Source of the DNA: Ceratopteris richardii
Taxonomy: Eukaryota; Streptophyta; Polypodiopsida; Polypodiales; Pteridaceae
Assembly: GCA_020310875.1 (NCBI GenBank)
Contig: CM035439.1
Location: 141,241,139-141,305,138, forward strand
DNA length: 64,000 nucleotides
Direction: 5' to 3'
In this document: one piece after another, positions 9,507 to 18,638 of the stretch
Layout: each line of letters begins with the position of its first letter
Position numbering within the stretch: position 1 is the stretch's first letter
Made by a program: the position numbers and the translations under genes
The notes under the pieces: generated by a model
Database searches by the model: none
Seen by the model: only the letters and a program-made list of their open reading frames with translations
Told to the model about the DNA's origin: nothing

Positions 9507-10323
9507 GTTTGTTGTTACCCTTTGGAGTTGTCCTCTCCAATCATTTTAGCATAAAGGATCAACTACACATCTTTAAATTGTCAATCCGGGAAGTATGCAA
9601 AGACCACATGCCCTCTAGTTAATGGAATCCAAGAATAAGAGTTAAATGACTGTTATTTTTGAGAATTTATGAAGAAGGAGAGAAATATCTAGGGTTTTGA
9701 TTATCTTGAGTTCTACAACAGCATTTTCAATGATCTTTGTGCCTAAAGTGTGCCATTTTCACAGTAGATCACAACTATGAAGTCAAATTTCGAAAAAAGT
9801 ACCTGTATCACACATACGAGACAATCGCGATTGTGTGAAAAGTGAGAATTTCCATGTTCAGCTTTTTTCTTCTACACTTTCTTACTCAATACACTGAGAA
9901 TCACCTCTCTTCATACACATTACTCAGAATTACACAACTGAAGCTCACAAATTCCATGGATTACACAAAGAATAGACTCAACAAATCTAAAGAAAGTACA
10001 TGAAAGGAAGAAACACGATTTTTTGCAGGAGAGCTCTTCACATTACTTGGATAGAAAAATAATACAACCAACCCTCTCAAAATAGAGGAAATTATCTTTT
10101 ATACATTTTCAAGTGTCCCTTTTCACACTTGAATTTTGGTTCTTTTCCCTTCTAATCTAACAATATGCTATCAAAGAGCTTCCAAAAATTCTAGAAAAAA
10201 TACATATGATTCTAATTTACATGAGGAAGACTCTTCCTCATTTTTACATCATTTGTATAAATATTTCTACAAGTTTTTGACATTTTTCAAATAATTTCCC
10301 TTCAAAAAATGCTTCTTCTAACA
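9507..10323 (-). repeat. 3' LTR of element B
   Basis: The right edge is set by the polypurine tract at 10324-10337, followed on the minus strand by TGTTAGAAGAAGC. The left edge is the end of the 14-bp array, where the plus strand reads TGTTTGTTGTTACCC, giving about 817 bases with TG/CA ends. A minus-strand TATAAAAG lies at 10096-10103. The order of short motifs (TATA region, CTTTTCACAC, AATTTACATG) loosely follows E's 891-bp LTR. No second copy is present in the window, so the left edge is less certain than the right. Confidence 0.65.
10096..10103 (-). promoter_or_regulatory. TATA box in B LTR
   Basis: Minus-strand TATAAAAG in the middle of the LTR, at a position comparable with the TATATAAG of E's LTR. 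This copy is the 3' LTR, so it would drive outward transcription into element A. Confidence 0.4.
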
Positions 10324-10337
10324 TTCTTCCCCTCCTA
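10324..10337 (-). other. Polypurine tract of element B
   Basis: On the minus strand TAGGAGGGGAAGAA stands directly before the TGTTAG start of the LTR. This is the expected plus-strand primer site for reverse transcription. Confidence 0.7.
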
Positions 10338-10391
10338 GACATTTTGGCTCCTGACAAAAATATTCTTGCAGATAAGTAGTGAGAGCTTCCT

Positions 10392-11249
10392 TCACTTCTT
10401 CTTTCTTTGATACACTTGTGACAATAGATCATGACTTTTTCTTTTTGTAATGTTCAAATTACTCACCATCTCGAATAAAGCTTTTCTCCATTGTACAACT
10501 GCCTTTGGTTTGTCTATCACATCTTTCTTCAAGTATTCTGTGTATGCAGCTTCATATGTAGTGAGTCTAGACTTTGTGACTACTGATAAATTTCTAAAGA
10601 TTTCTGATTCTCTTTCAAAAAATCCATAATCAAAGGCATCCTCAAAAATCTGAAGATAATGACTACCCAAAAATATTGTTCTACTATAATATGCCATTAA
10701 GCAAATTCTGTCTGGGGTTTCACTGAGATCAAAGAGTAAGGCATCAGTTGGTGAATTAAATCCAATGTAGTTGAGGGTTTTGACATCTGTATCTGTAAAT
10801 GTTTCTATACGTGCTACTATGAGTCGCATTACTCTGATTAATAGAATACAAGCTGGATCATTGACATCTTTATATGTAGATATAACAGACTCTGCTGTAT
10901 CAACCATGTACTTCTTTGTTGGCCATGTTCCTGCCTTAGGTCCTGCTACCTTTGGAAAATTCAGCCATTTTGCTGGAATTTGTCCTGCATTCCTCCTTTC
11001 CCAAAATACTGTCCATTCCCTTCTTCTTGCTACTTGACAATAGGTTGGATTGATCTTCAGCTGAATAGGTGCCTCTTTCCAGATTTTCCTGCACTTCTTG
11101 TTGGCATCTAACCACCTGTTCCTCCATTTAGGATTAGCTTTTTCAAATAATTCCTTAGTGACTGTGATATCCTCTTCATATTCCAAATACTTGTTTGATG
11201 GTAGTCCTACCCTTGTAAGCTGATAATTTTTAATACTCTCCATTATCAT
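10392..11249 (-). CDS. Accessory protein 2 of element B
   Basis: 285 codons, the last ORF before the 3' LTR. It is clearly homologous to 28327-29142 in E. Shared landmarks are [IV]NP[TS][YF]C at about 65-70, a YMV segment before a long helix, FxN[YF]IG[FI]N, LxFDLSxxP, then MAYYS, then FFExxSEIF, and a basic end (KRKSHD...YQRKKK in B, a run of Lys/Arg in E). No signal peptide or convincing membrane segment is seen. The basic tail could be a nuclear-localisation or nucleic-acid-binding tail. It is preserved in an element that has lost RT and integrase, which suggests it acts in cis or is needed for mobilisation. I do not recognise the family. Confidence 0.7.
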   Translation of the reverse strand: MIMESIKNYQLTRVGLPSNKYLEYEEDITVTKELFEKANPKWRNRWLDANKKCRKIWKEAPIQLKINPTYCQVARRREWTVFWERRNAGQIPAKWLNFPKVAGPKAGTWPTKKYMVDTAESVISTYKDVNDPACILLIRVMRLIVARIETFTDTDVKTLNYIGFNSPTDALLFDLSETPDRICLMAYYSRTIFLGSHYLQIFEDAFDYGFFERESEIFRNLSVVTKSRLTTYEAAYTEYLKKDVIDKPKAVVQWRKALFEMVSNLNITKRKSHDLLSQVYQRKKK

Positions 11250-11263
11250 ACAAAATGGTATAC

Positions 11264-13021
11264 CTAGACCATCTGCTGCCCAATGGTTTGGTCTTGGTTT
11301 ATTCCTTTGTTGAGAGCAAAATTCACAATCTGTTCTTCATATTCATTATGCAGTTTTCTGATAAATTCCATTCTCCATTCTCTGTCAGTTAGAAGTTTTT
11401 GAACAAACTCATCTGAATATTCTTCCAAAACTTTGTCCTCTGTTTCATCAACATTTTGAATTCTGTTATCTTCAACTCCTTCATACTCCTCTGCTTGTGT
11501 GGTCACTACCTGCTCTTCAACCTGTTTTTGTGGATTTTCCAATTTTTTCTGTAACTCCACCATCAACATTAAGCTTCGATTCTGAGATGTCCATAACTCT
11601 CTTTCTGATTTCCACTCACTTCTTTCTTTTTCTATACTCAATTGACATTCACTCCTTTCTTTTGCTATATGCAAATGTAATTTATTATATCCTCTCATTG
11701 AGCTAGCAGCATGTACACTGGCCTGCTTCTCTAATTCTTTGACCTCTTTCAATTCTACTTGTAGTCTTAGAATTTCTTTATTCAACTCCTCCCTTTCATC
11801 CTGTGTTACTTGTACAATCTTACTCTCTTCTTTTATTTGGCCTTCCTCAATCAGCAATTTGTTTATCTCTTCACTTTCTTTGACCATAATTTGATATGAA
11901 CTTTGAAGAGTTCTAGACCTTCCTTCCATCTTCTTCAACTCCATTTCTACTTTGCTGCTATGCTCTATCTGCTTTGCATATTTGTCTTTGAGAAATTGAA
12001 TTTCGTTTTGTTGTTGAACCTCCAGTTCTTCCAATGAGATTATCCTTTTAGTCAAATCCTCATTTCTTTCTTGAACAACCCTCAGCTGTTCCTCTAAATG
12101 TTCATTTTCTTTCTTTTGCTCATTAATAATTCTATTGCCTTTCACAAACTCTGATTCAGCCACCATTCCTGATATAATCATGTTTCTACTAGATGGTCTG
12201 AATTGTTCTATATTGCTCATGATGACTTTACAAGTAGACTTGATATCCTTGGATATGCTTTCTAACCCAGTTTCCAATTCTATCTGTTTTACTTCTATTT
12301 GCTTCTCCTCCTTTAGTTCTTCTTTGTCTGCAACATCTTCCTCATACTCTAGTATCTGATCCTCTTCCTTCTCATGATCTGATATTTCTTTCATTATCTC
12401 CATCTCTTCTACCTTCTTTTTCTCCATTTCCTGTTGTTTCTCTTCAATGAACTGTCCTTCCTCTTCCTGTACTTTATTATTCTCAGTTGAGGTTGAATCA
12501 ATCTCTACTGAGAGCTTTATCTGATCAGTTATTTGTTGCTCCTTTTGTCCCTCCTCTTGCTCATCTATATCCATAAGATCTAATTCTTCTTCCTTTTCCT
12601 GATCTTCTGTAGTTGAGAACTCCTCATTATGATTTAGATCATAAAGTATATCTTCTATGCTTTGGTTTATGTCTTTTTCTGTATTCCCTTCTTTAACCTC
12701 TTTGAAATCCACCTTTTCCAATACTTCCTCTGTTTCCTCAATCTGATCTTTATCTTCTTTATCATGCACTGAACTGCATACCTGAGCTTCCTTTTCCACT
12801 TCTATATTTTCCTCATTTAGTTTGAAATAGGTTTGTTGAGATGGTTTTGTCCATATTGCTCTAAATCCTGTGTCCACCAATCCACTACTGAACTCTTTCC
12901 TTGCTTCAAGTTCTTTTTCTCTCACTATTTCTTTACCTTTTAATATCCTTTTCTCCTTCCCAGGGCTAACTTGTTTTGCTGCTTCTTCATGAACCTGTAT
13001 TCCTTGTGACTTCTGACTCAA
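11264..13021 (-). CDS. Glu/Lys-rich coiled-coil protein, C-terminal part of accessory protein 1 (element B)
   Basis: 585 codons dominated by Glu, Lys, Gln and Ile. The first 280 residues are strongly acidic (EEEQ-, EKEE-type stretches). From about 290 to 500 heptad-like hydrophobic spacing suggests a long coiled coil, and the C terminus reads EFVQKLLTDREWRMEFIRKL. The ORF follows the globular and KKKV-rich segments (13143-14709) separated only by short frame breaks, so it is probably the tail of the same protein. Element G also has coiled-coil ORFs behind its globular accessory domain (39422-40486). Its role is unknown; self-assembly or scaffolding would fit a coiled coil. Confidence 0.6.
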   Translation of the reverse strand: MSQKSQGIQVHEEAAKQVSPGKEKRILKGKEIVREKELEARKEFSSGLVDTGFRAIWTKPSQQTYFKLNEENIEVEKEAQVCSSVHDKEDKDQIEETEEVLEKVDFKEVKEGNTEKDINQSIEDILYDLNHNEEFSTTEDQEKEEELDLMDIDEQEEGQKEQQITDQIKLSVEIDSTSTENNKVQEEEGQFIEEKQQEMEKKKVEEMEIMKEISDHEKEEDQILEYEEDVADKEELKEEKQIEVKQIELETGLESISKDIKSTCKVIMSNIEQFRPSSRNMIISGMVAESEFVKGNRIINEQKKENEHLEEQLRVVQERNEDLTKRIISLEELEVQQQNEIQFLKDKYAKQIEHSSKVEMELKKMEGRSRTLQSSYQIMVKESEEINKLLIEEGQIKEESKIVQVTQDEREELNKEILRLQVELKEVKELEKQASVHAASSMRGYNKLHLHIAKERSECQLSIEKERSEWKSERELWTSQNRSLMLMVELQKKLENPQKQVEEQVVTTQAEEYEGVEDNRIQNVDETEDKVLEEYSDEFVQKLLTDREWRMEFIRKLHNEYEEQIVNFALNKGINQDQTIGQQMV

Positions 13022-13142
13022 ATCTTCTGGTGTTTTGCTTTTTTTCAGAGGCTTGTACTATTACTATTGGTGTGCTAGGTACTTAGAAATTTAAACTTTT
13101 CAAAAGAAAGTTCTCAATGTCACTTTCTGATTCTGAAGAAAA

Positions 13143-13466
13143 CTATGAAGAACCAGCTATCCCTGATTTGTCCATTCTTTGTTCTTCTAATGCAATGGAT
13201 TCCTCCTGATTCTTTTCTTCTGATGATAATTTTACTGCTTCCTCTATCTGAACATGTTTAGATGCCTTACCCTTATTCTTCTTGGTTAGCCTCTTCTTCT
13301 GCACAAGTTTTTTCTGGACCTTCTTCTTCACTACTACTGTAGTTCTGGTTTCAGGAGGACCTTGTAACTCTTTGAAATATGCTAACAATTCCACTTCCTT
13401 TTTAACAAAGACCTCTTCAGTTTCTGCAGCCATCATCTGATCATGTAGCTCTTCATAGTGTTCCAC
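13143..13466 (-). pseudogene. Basic linker of accessory protein 1 (element B)
   Basis: 107 codons with a Lys cluster (VVVKKKVQKKLVQKK and more) that could be a nuclear-localisation signal, flanked by acidic helices. It follows the globular domain (13479-14330) after a stop and precedes the coiled coil. The three pieces look like one protein broken by a stop and frameshifts. Alone it has no recognisable fold. Confidence 0.45.
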
Positions 13467-13478
13467 TTCTTCTTGTAT

Positions 13479-14330
13479 CTAATCAGTTGCTTTGCATGAA
13501 TAATTCTCTAACATCTTCTGATATTGAGCTTCATAAATTGCCCTCTTGTTGTTTCCTTGACTCAGATAAGTATACAATTGTTCCTTACTTGTTTGAGGTG
13601 GATGAGGTTCCTTTGAAGACTGTACTTCCTTCTGAGCAGCTTCATGCTCTTCTTTTGTTGCTTCCTCCTGTTCCAATTCTACCTTCCTGGGATCCAATCT
13701 TCTCTTCTTTACTGGAATAACTTCTTTTGAGACCCCTTTTCTTTTCCTTTTTGATCCCCTCATGCTTGTTTGGCCTTCTGCCTCTCTTATGTACATCATT
13801 TTAGAAGGAATTTTAATTCTTGATATCAAACTTCTGAAGTATTGAGCTTCTGGAGCCAATTTCAATTGATCCTCCATTCCTAAAACATGATATATAATCT
13901 TGGTTAAGAATTGTGATCCATTCATGAACTTCCTTTGCTCCCAATGTTTTGCTGATTCCTTCAATTGATCATGGATGTAGGGAGTTACATCCATTACTCC
14001 AAATGGCTTGGTCCTGTCCTTATTATTGAACATAATCAAAGTTACTGGCTTATGTGGCATTGTATATCTAGGAAGCTTTGGAAAACACAAATTTTGAAGA
14101 AACATTCTGATGGCATATTCTTCATTTTCTTTCCCCTTGAAATCCACAAATTTGGAAAATCCTACATAGGTTGATTTATTCTTCTTGACAAAACTGTTAT
14201 CCAATTTAGTTCCCATTGAATAAAATTGGAGAGCTGCCCTGATGTGCTCTGCTTTTATAGTGATATGTACCTCTTTGTTTTTCTTTGTCCTTGACTGTAC
14301 ATCTGAAATATGCTTCATTACCTTTGCCAA
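13479..14330 (-). CDS. Accessory protein 1 globular domain (element B)
   Basis: 283 codons, homologous to A's 634-1470. Shared blocks are IRAALQFYS, FLQNLCFPKLPRYTMPHKP, a Thr-Pro-Tyr-Ile helix, HWEQRKFMNGSQFLTKIIY and a basic patch RGSKRKRKG after about residue 195. Behind this lie bipartite-like Lys/Arg clusters and a Glu/Gln-rich tail. The listed ATG is internal: alignment with A and the neighbouring frame (14206-14415) indicates that the protein starts at 14709 and is broken by a TAG (14467) and a frameshift near 14300. It may be related to the plant transposon-protein domain or to plant mobile-domain-like sequences, but this is untested. Confidence 0.6.
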   Translation of the reverse strand: MAKVMKHISDVQSRTKKNKEVHITIKAEHIRAALQFYSMGTKLDNSFVKKNKSTYVGFSKFVDFKGKENEEYAIRMFLQNLCFPKLPRYTMPHKPVTLIMFNNKDRTKPFGVMDVTPYIHDQLKESAKHWEQRKFMNGSQFLTKIIYHVLGMEDQLKLAPEAQYFRSLISRIKIPSKMMYIREAEGQTSMRGSKRKRKGVSKEVIPVKKRRLDPRKVELEQEEATKEEHEAAQKEVQSSKEPHPPQTSKEQLYTYLSQGNNKRAIYEAQYQKMLENYSCKATD

Positions 14331-14709
14331 CTTCTAACAGACTATTCAGCACCTGTGATACTCTATCAAAGTCTATAAAGAATAGAGGTTTGTCTAGTAG
14401 TCTGTGTAATCCCACTGCGTTCCATCTTTTATAATTGACTGCATTTTTTTGAAATTTGTAAAATTCCTAGCACATCATGGTATACTTGTGACCTCCAACT
14501 CCTACTATAAAAATGTGCTGACCAATGATACTAAGGGTTTCCTTTAGTTCTTTGGCTATCTTCTCTGCTTCTGGGATTTCCTGTTCTTCATCAGACTCCA
14601 GCTCCACCTTTTCCATTGCTGCTTCACTGTCTAAGAACCAATGTCCTCTAGACAAAGTTACTGAGTCTGCTTTGAAGTCGTGAATTGGCAGTTCCTTTGG
14701 ATTCACCAT
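14206..14709 (-). pseudogene. Accessory protein 1 N-terminal fragments (element B)
   Basis: Two frames cover the N terminus. 14709-14467 (80 codons, MVNPKELPIHDF..., RGHWFLDSE) ends in TAG. The same frame resumes behind the stop with EFYKFQK and GLHRLLDKPLFFIDFDRV, reaching 14206. A frameshift near 14300 connects to the globular domain. A's matching segment (1463-1798) has HWFQG, which supports the alignment. Confidence 0.5.
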
Positions 14710-15358
14710 TCTGGAGAAATTATAACATCACAAGAAAGAAAACTCCACCCATATGAGTCACAAGAAACATAAATGAACTCACATTTGTCTTGAGATGTAA
14801 TGAAAAAGAATGAAAATAAAATCTCAGATGAATCCTGACTTCCTTATTTGTATCACAGATATAACTCAATTAAAGTGATCATCACATGTGTAGCAAGATG
14901 TCTAGTGCTCTCTTCCCTTCTCTCTTTTTTTATTTTTATTTTAACAATAAAAAGAAAAAATGAATGAATTTAAAAAAAAAAGAAGATTTAGATTTTTATA
15001 GGAAAAAATAATTAAACCATGACTAAAAAAATAGTGACTACTTAATCCTGCCAAGTTATAACCTATATCTTGCTTGTGCTATATAACTTATGTAAACAAA
15101 AGAGTTATTGTTTTTTAATATTCTTTTTTTATTATTTTTATTTTTATTATTTTTTCTTTCCTTTTTTTCTATTTTTTCTCTTCTTTTTTTTTCTATTTTT
15201 TTCTCTTTTTTTATTTTTTTCTCTCTCTTTTTTTAATAATGATTTCCTCTTTTCTTTCTTCCCCTCCTATTTCTTTTTCCTAGAAAAAGAATGGGGTTGA
15301 GTAAATGGAAATAATTTCCAGGATGTCATAATTCTTTTCTGATAAAATTCTGAATTCT
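14710..15358 (-). other. Non-coding stretch of B with a purine-rich (sense) tract
   Basis: No ORF with recognisable content. At about 15105-15290 the plus strand is almost only T and C, so the element's sense strand is an A/G-rich tract of roughly 180 bases. It separates the W-K region from the accessory gene. It may be simple-sequence expansion, or may mark the start of a separate accessory transcript; A has only 230 bases here without such a tract. Confidence 0.6.
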
Positions 15359-15823
15359 TTAATAAAAATCCAAAGTGTGTGTCTGATGACCATTTTGTGA
15401 TTCCTCATGCTTTTGCACTCTTTTTGTATCTTCATCCTTATTTTCTTTCCATTGAATCAGATCTGATTTTTTTACCCAATAATACTTGATTCTTGTTGAC
15501 TTTGTTCTAGGAATAAAACAATCTTCTTTTGATAAACTATACTTGGAAGTTTTTGGCTTCCATATCCATTTAGTTCTAGAAAATTGTTTTGATGTGTAGT
15601 GCTTGTATGTACTTTGTTTCCACATCCTTTCTATCTTGATGCCTAGATGCTTCTGATTATTCCACACTTTCCACCTTTCTTATGTCTTTTCAACACCTTT
15701 GGTTTCTTCAATTTCCTCCTCTTCTTGACTGAAGTAGATTTGATCATAAAGAAGTTTTGTTTGTAATTCCTTTGTAGCTTCTAGTGAAAAAGTAAACCCC
15801 TCCAAGTTTGAGTCATAGATATC
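15359..15823 (-). pseudogene. W-K motif region downstream of protease 2 (element B)
   Basis: The ORF at 15359-15667 and its interrupted upstream extension (a TAA at 15680-15682) encode a basic, Trp-rich segment with KWIWKPK, YYWVKK, RMWKQS and IQWKENK. In element A the corresponding tail of the integrase-protease 2 ORF has IWVPK, IWIAK, IWVPK and KWIPK. Similar W-V-P-K motifs occur in gag-like proteins of some plant copia elements. Spaced Trp/basic motifs suggest nucleic-acid or capsid contact, but this is inference. Confidence 0.5.
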
Positions 15824-16294
15824 CTATTGATCTTCCTGTTCTTCAACACTCAATAAAAACATTAAAAACCTTTTGTCATTTATTGACAACTTAAGCTTCA
15901 TATTTTCAAAATCCAAAATTACTTTACCCTGCCTAAGCCATGGTTGTCCCAAAATCAGTTTCTCGGTCATCATATGATCACGCCATTCTTCACAATCTAT
16001 TTTCATATATTCTTCATTGAACTTAACTTTAATAGATGGTGAAGACAAGCTTTGTCTAATCTGTCCTTCCAGTGTTTTGATAAATGTTTTACTCTCGGTC
16101 CTTTTTAAGTTAAACTTATCCAGCAAAACTGAACTGATCAGATTAACTTGTGCACCTGAATCTATCAAAACCTTGATTTTCTCATTATAAAGATTCATTG
16201 TTATTACATGCAAATGCTCTTTCACTCTTAAAGGTGTTTCACATAAGAGAACTTCTCTAATTTCCTTGGTTTTTCTTATCCTTTCCTTAGCCTC
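15824..16294 (-). CDS. Second retropepsin-like protease downstream of integrase (element B)
   Basis: The 133-codon ORF (15824-16225) has the catalytic motif VLIDSGAQVNLIS near residue 20 and LILGQPWLRQG near residue 95, the two hallmarks of a retropepsin monomer. The frame is open upstream to a TAG at 16295. A frameshift near 16315 separates it from the integrase C terminus, whose Lys/Glu helix corresponds to that in A. It is a different protease from the main one at 26239-26733, which has ILDSGSGVTIMN. Its presence at the same place in two diverged elements shows it is part of the lineage, not a chance insertion. Confidence 0.8.
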   Translation of the reverse strand, partial: EAKERIRKTKEIREVLLCETPLRVKEHLHVITMNLYNEKIKVLIDSGAQVNLISSVLLDKFNLKRTESKTFIKTLEGQIRQSLSSPSIKVKFNEEYMKIDCEEWRDHMMTEKLILGQPWLRQGKVILDFENMKLKLSINDKRFLMFLLSVEEQEDQ

Positions 16295-16310
16295 CTATTG
16301 AGCCTCATGC

Positions 16311-17039
16311 CTAACTTTTTTCCTCTTCTTTTTTCCTGTTTTGAGCTTGATGTATTCTTCTCCATTCAGAAACAGTAAATGGAAGATCATACCTTTTTAC
16401 CCTACATCCACTTATGTAATTTGGCATGATTTCTCCATCTATATTAGCTAATTGGATAGCTCCACTATTACTGATTTGGTTGATAATATAAGGTCCATGC
16501 CCTTTCTTCTGAAATTTTTTCTGATGTTCCTTTACTGTGTATGCCAAAACTAGATCTCCTTCTTGCAAGTCTTTTTCTTTAATATGAACATCATGATAAG
16601 CTTTTTGCCTTCTCTTGTCTGCATATATACTCATGATTGCTTGAAGTCTAGAAGCTCCCAGTTTTTCCAATTCCACCACTCTCTCAGATAACTCATGTCC
16701 AGTCCACTTGTATTGATTACCCACCTTTAGTGTTGGAATAAGGAATTCTAAAGGTAGAACTGCATTTTGTCCATATACCAAATTAAATGGTGTGGTTCCA
16801 AGTGCAATTTTGTATGCCACTCTATAAGCCCATAAGACATGATTAAGTTGCAAGTCCCAATCATTCCTATTTGTATTTACCAATTTTGACAAAACAGTAC
16901 AAAGTACCTTATTAGTGCTTTCTGTTAATCCATTGGCTTGTGGATGATAAGCGGATGACTTTCTATGACTGATCATGAAATAATCAGTTATGTTTTCTAT
17001 TATTTGGTTCAAGAAATGAGTCCCCCTATCACTTACCAA
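16311..17039 (-). CDS. Integrase catalytic core (second half) and C-terminal domain (element B)
   Basis: 242 codons starting at VSDRGTHF (second catalytic Asp), with the catalytic Glu in PQANGLTESTNK, the WAYRVAYK and LPLEFLIPTL blocks, GDLVLAYTVKEH and GPYIINQIS (GPY/F-like C-terminal domain), ending in a Lys/Glu helix. A frameshift in the overlap with 17033-18283 splits it from the first half. It inserts cDNA into the genome. The closest relative in the window is A's 2029-4490. Confidence 0.9.
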   Translation of the reverse strand: MVSDRGTHFLNQIIENITDYFMISHRKSSAYHPQANGLTESTNKVLCTVLSKLVNTNRNDWDLQLNHVLWAYRVAYKIALGTTPFNLVYGQNAVLPLEFLIPTLKVGNQYKWTGHELSERVVELEKLGASRLQAIMSIYADKRRQKAYHDVHIKEKDLQEGDLVLAYTVKEHQKKFQKKGHGPYIINQISNSGAIQLANIDGEIMPNYISGCRVKRYDLPFTVSEWRRIHQAQNRKKEEEKS

Positions 17040-18283
17040 TTCAATTGGTAATCCAAATTGGTGATAATATTTTCATAAAGAAATCTTGCAGTGGTTTGAG
17101 CATCATTCCTTCTTGTAGCCATGGCCTCTGCCCATTTGGTCAGGTAATCTGTGGCTACTATTATATATTCAGCATGGGATTGTTTTGCTGGAGGGTGTAT
17201 AGGTCCAATGAAATCCAACCCCCATTTGCTAAATGCTCTTGCTGAAATAAGTGGTACTAATGGCATATTGTCTCTTTTATTTGGTTGACTCACTTTTTGA
17301 CAAATATCACATCTTTTTACATATGTTCTTGCATAAGGAAATAGAGTTGGCCACCAAAAACCAGAATATAGTATGAGTTTAGCAGTCCTTTCACTTGAAA
17401 AATGTCCACCTGCCACTCCAGAATGTGCCATCTCTAACATTTCCATATATTTATTTTCAAGAACACAGATTCTTAGATATCCATCCATCCCTTTCTTGTA
17501 CAATTGATCTCCTATCAGTTGATATTCTTCATAAATCATTTGTAAATTCCTTGAGTCTGCACTAACTCTTACTGGGTATCCTTTCTTATTTCTTTTCAAC
17601 TCCTCAATTATGTTTGCACTCCAATCTGGATTTTTCTGAAACCAATACAAAGTGGTAATCTTTGAATTTTGCAAGGATTGGCATTCCCAGCAGTTGAAAA
17701 TATATTTTTTTACATCTTGAATCTTATTCGGCCAATGTACTCCCATCCTATTGAGATTGTTTGAGGTAATTATCATGGAAGCATGCGTACAACGATTCCA
17801 ACAATGAGCTCTTCTTAAATACTCTTGCTGCTCATCTTCTGGAGTACAATAATTCAATATACCCATTTGATTGAGATGATACAAATGTCCAGCTAGTAGC
17901 ACAAAATTCCTACTTTGTAATACCAGATGTGTGTTCTTTCCAGATGTTTTACAAGGTCCCATGGTTAGCAAAGGTACTAAAGTCATGGCCCATTCAGGAA
18001 CACTCTCTATTTTGAATAGATATGCATCTGGTAAGTCATCATCTAAAGGTGAACTTGGCTCTTTGGTTTGGATTCTAGATAAATGGTCTTCTCTTAAATG
18101 AGTTTTTCCTTGTCTGACCACTACCTCAAATTCAAATTCCATTAGTAGGAGAAACCATCTGACTATCCTACCTGTATGGCATGGTTTGTTTACTAAATAG
18201 AGTAAAGCTTGGTGATCCACAAAGAATTTAAACTTGTTGGCTAAAAGATAATGTCTATATTTTTTCACAGCAAATATCATTCC
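17033..18283 (-). CDS. RNase H C-terminal part, tandem H2C2 modules, integrase core start (element B)
   Basis: Residues are counted from the ORF that begins at 18289, of which the first codons lie in C's LTR. RNase H resumes right behind insertion C with FAVKKYRHYLL, FVDHQALL and EDHLSR. Two H2C2 units follow: AHCWNRCTH (His-X6-His) with FNCWECQ, and AHSGVAGGH (His-X6-His) with VKRCDICQ. The integrase core then starts with KWGLDFIGP and ATDYLTKW. The two zinc modules match those in A residue for residue in spacing, though the rest of module 1 has diverged strongly. That pattern points to selection on both copies. C's 5-base duplication (ATTCC) marks the break at 18279-18283. Confidence 0.9.
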   Translation of the reverse strand, partial: GMIFAVKKYRHYLLANKFKFFVDHQALLYLVNKPCHTGRIVRWFLLLMEFEFEVVVRQGKTHLREDHLSRIQTKEPSSPLDDDLPDAYLFKIESVPEWAMTLVPLLTMGPCKTSGKNTHLVLQSRNFVLLAGHLYHLNQMGILNYCTPEDEQQEYLRRAHCWNRCTHASMIITSNNLNRMGVHWPNKIQDVKKYIFNCWECQSLQNSKITTLYWFQKNPDWSANIIEELKRNKKGYPVRVSADSRNLQMIYEEYQLIGDQLYKKGMDGYLRICVLENKYMEMLEMAHSGVAGGHFSSERTAKLILYSGFWWPTLFPYARTYVKRCDICQKVSQPNKRDNMPLVPLISARAFSKWGLDFIGPIHPPAKQSHAEYIIVATDYLTKWAEAMATRRNDAQTTARFLYENIITNLDYQLNW

Positions 18284-18537
18284 TGTCATATGATATTTAT
18301 TGGGTGTGACTCATCTCTTGACGAAGGATGCCACATGGCATCACCTGGGCACATACCACTTGGTAGAAGATATAAGAAGAGTTCTCATATATGATATAGA
18401 TCGAAGTGAGATATGACTCTCATATTATAAAAATGGGAACCTCGGACGTGGCTGGGAGGTAGAACTTGGCACGCTCTGTGTGTGTGTGCTCGCGGATGCA
18501 GATCGAGGCAGAAGAGGAGCAAAAGAACATTATGATA
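18284..18537 (+). repeat. 5' LTR of element C
   Basis: 254 bases from TGTCATATGATA to TTATGATA; the same sequence appears at 24034-24287. The ends are TG...TA instead of TG...CA, fixed by the exact ATTCC target duplication. A TATAAAAA box lies at 18426. Confidence 0.95.
18426..18433 (+). promoter_or_regulatory. TATA box in C LTR
   Basis: TATAAAAA about 110 bases before the LTR end, the only good TATA match in this LTR; probably the promoter for the element's transcript. Confidence 0.5.
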
Positions 18538-18538
18538 G

Positions 18539-18550
18539 TGGTACCAGAGC
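18539..18550 (+). other. Primer-binding site of element C (initiator-Met tRNA type)
   Basis: TGGTACCAGAGC starts one base after the LTR. It matches the plant initiator-Met PBS TGGTATCAGAGC with one change. D has the exact form at 31726. Confidence 0.85.
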
Positions 18551-18576
18551 CATCACGATTCGCATTCATCATGCGT

Positions 18577-18638
18577 GCGCCACACGGGGATCGAACCCAA
18601 ACCTCCAGCATGGGAGGCGTCTGCACTATTCAAGGCGC
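18577..18638 (-). other. tRNA-like segment antisense to element C
   Basis: On the minus strand a GGCGC/GCGCC pair encloses an A-box-like TTGAATAGTGC, a CCTCC-CATGCT-GGAGG stem-loop placed like an anticodon arm, and a B-box-like GGTTCGATCC in a GGG...CCC arm. The total of about 62 bases is short of a full tRNA (72 or more), so it is not an intact gene. D keeps the B box and an A-box-like sequence at the same place. Confidence 0.4.

Noticed and set aside
15070-15300. ORF of mostly Phe/Leu/Ser residues
   Set aside because: Pure product of the T/C-rich tract.
18577-18638. Intact tRNA gene
   Set aside because: Too short, with incomplete D arm; only tRNA-like.
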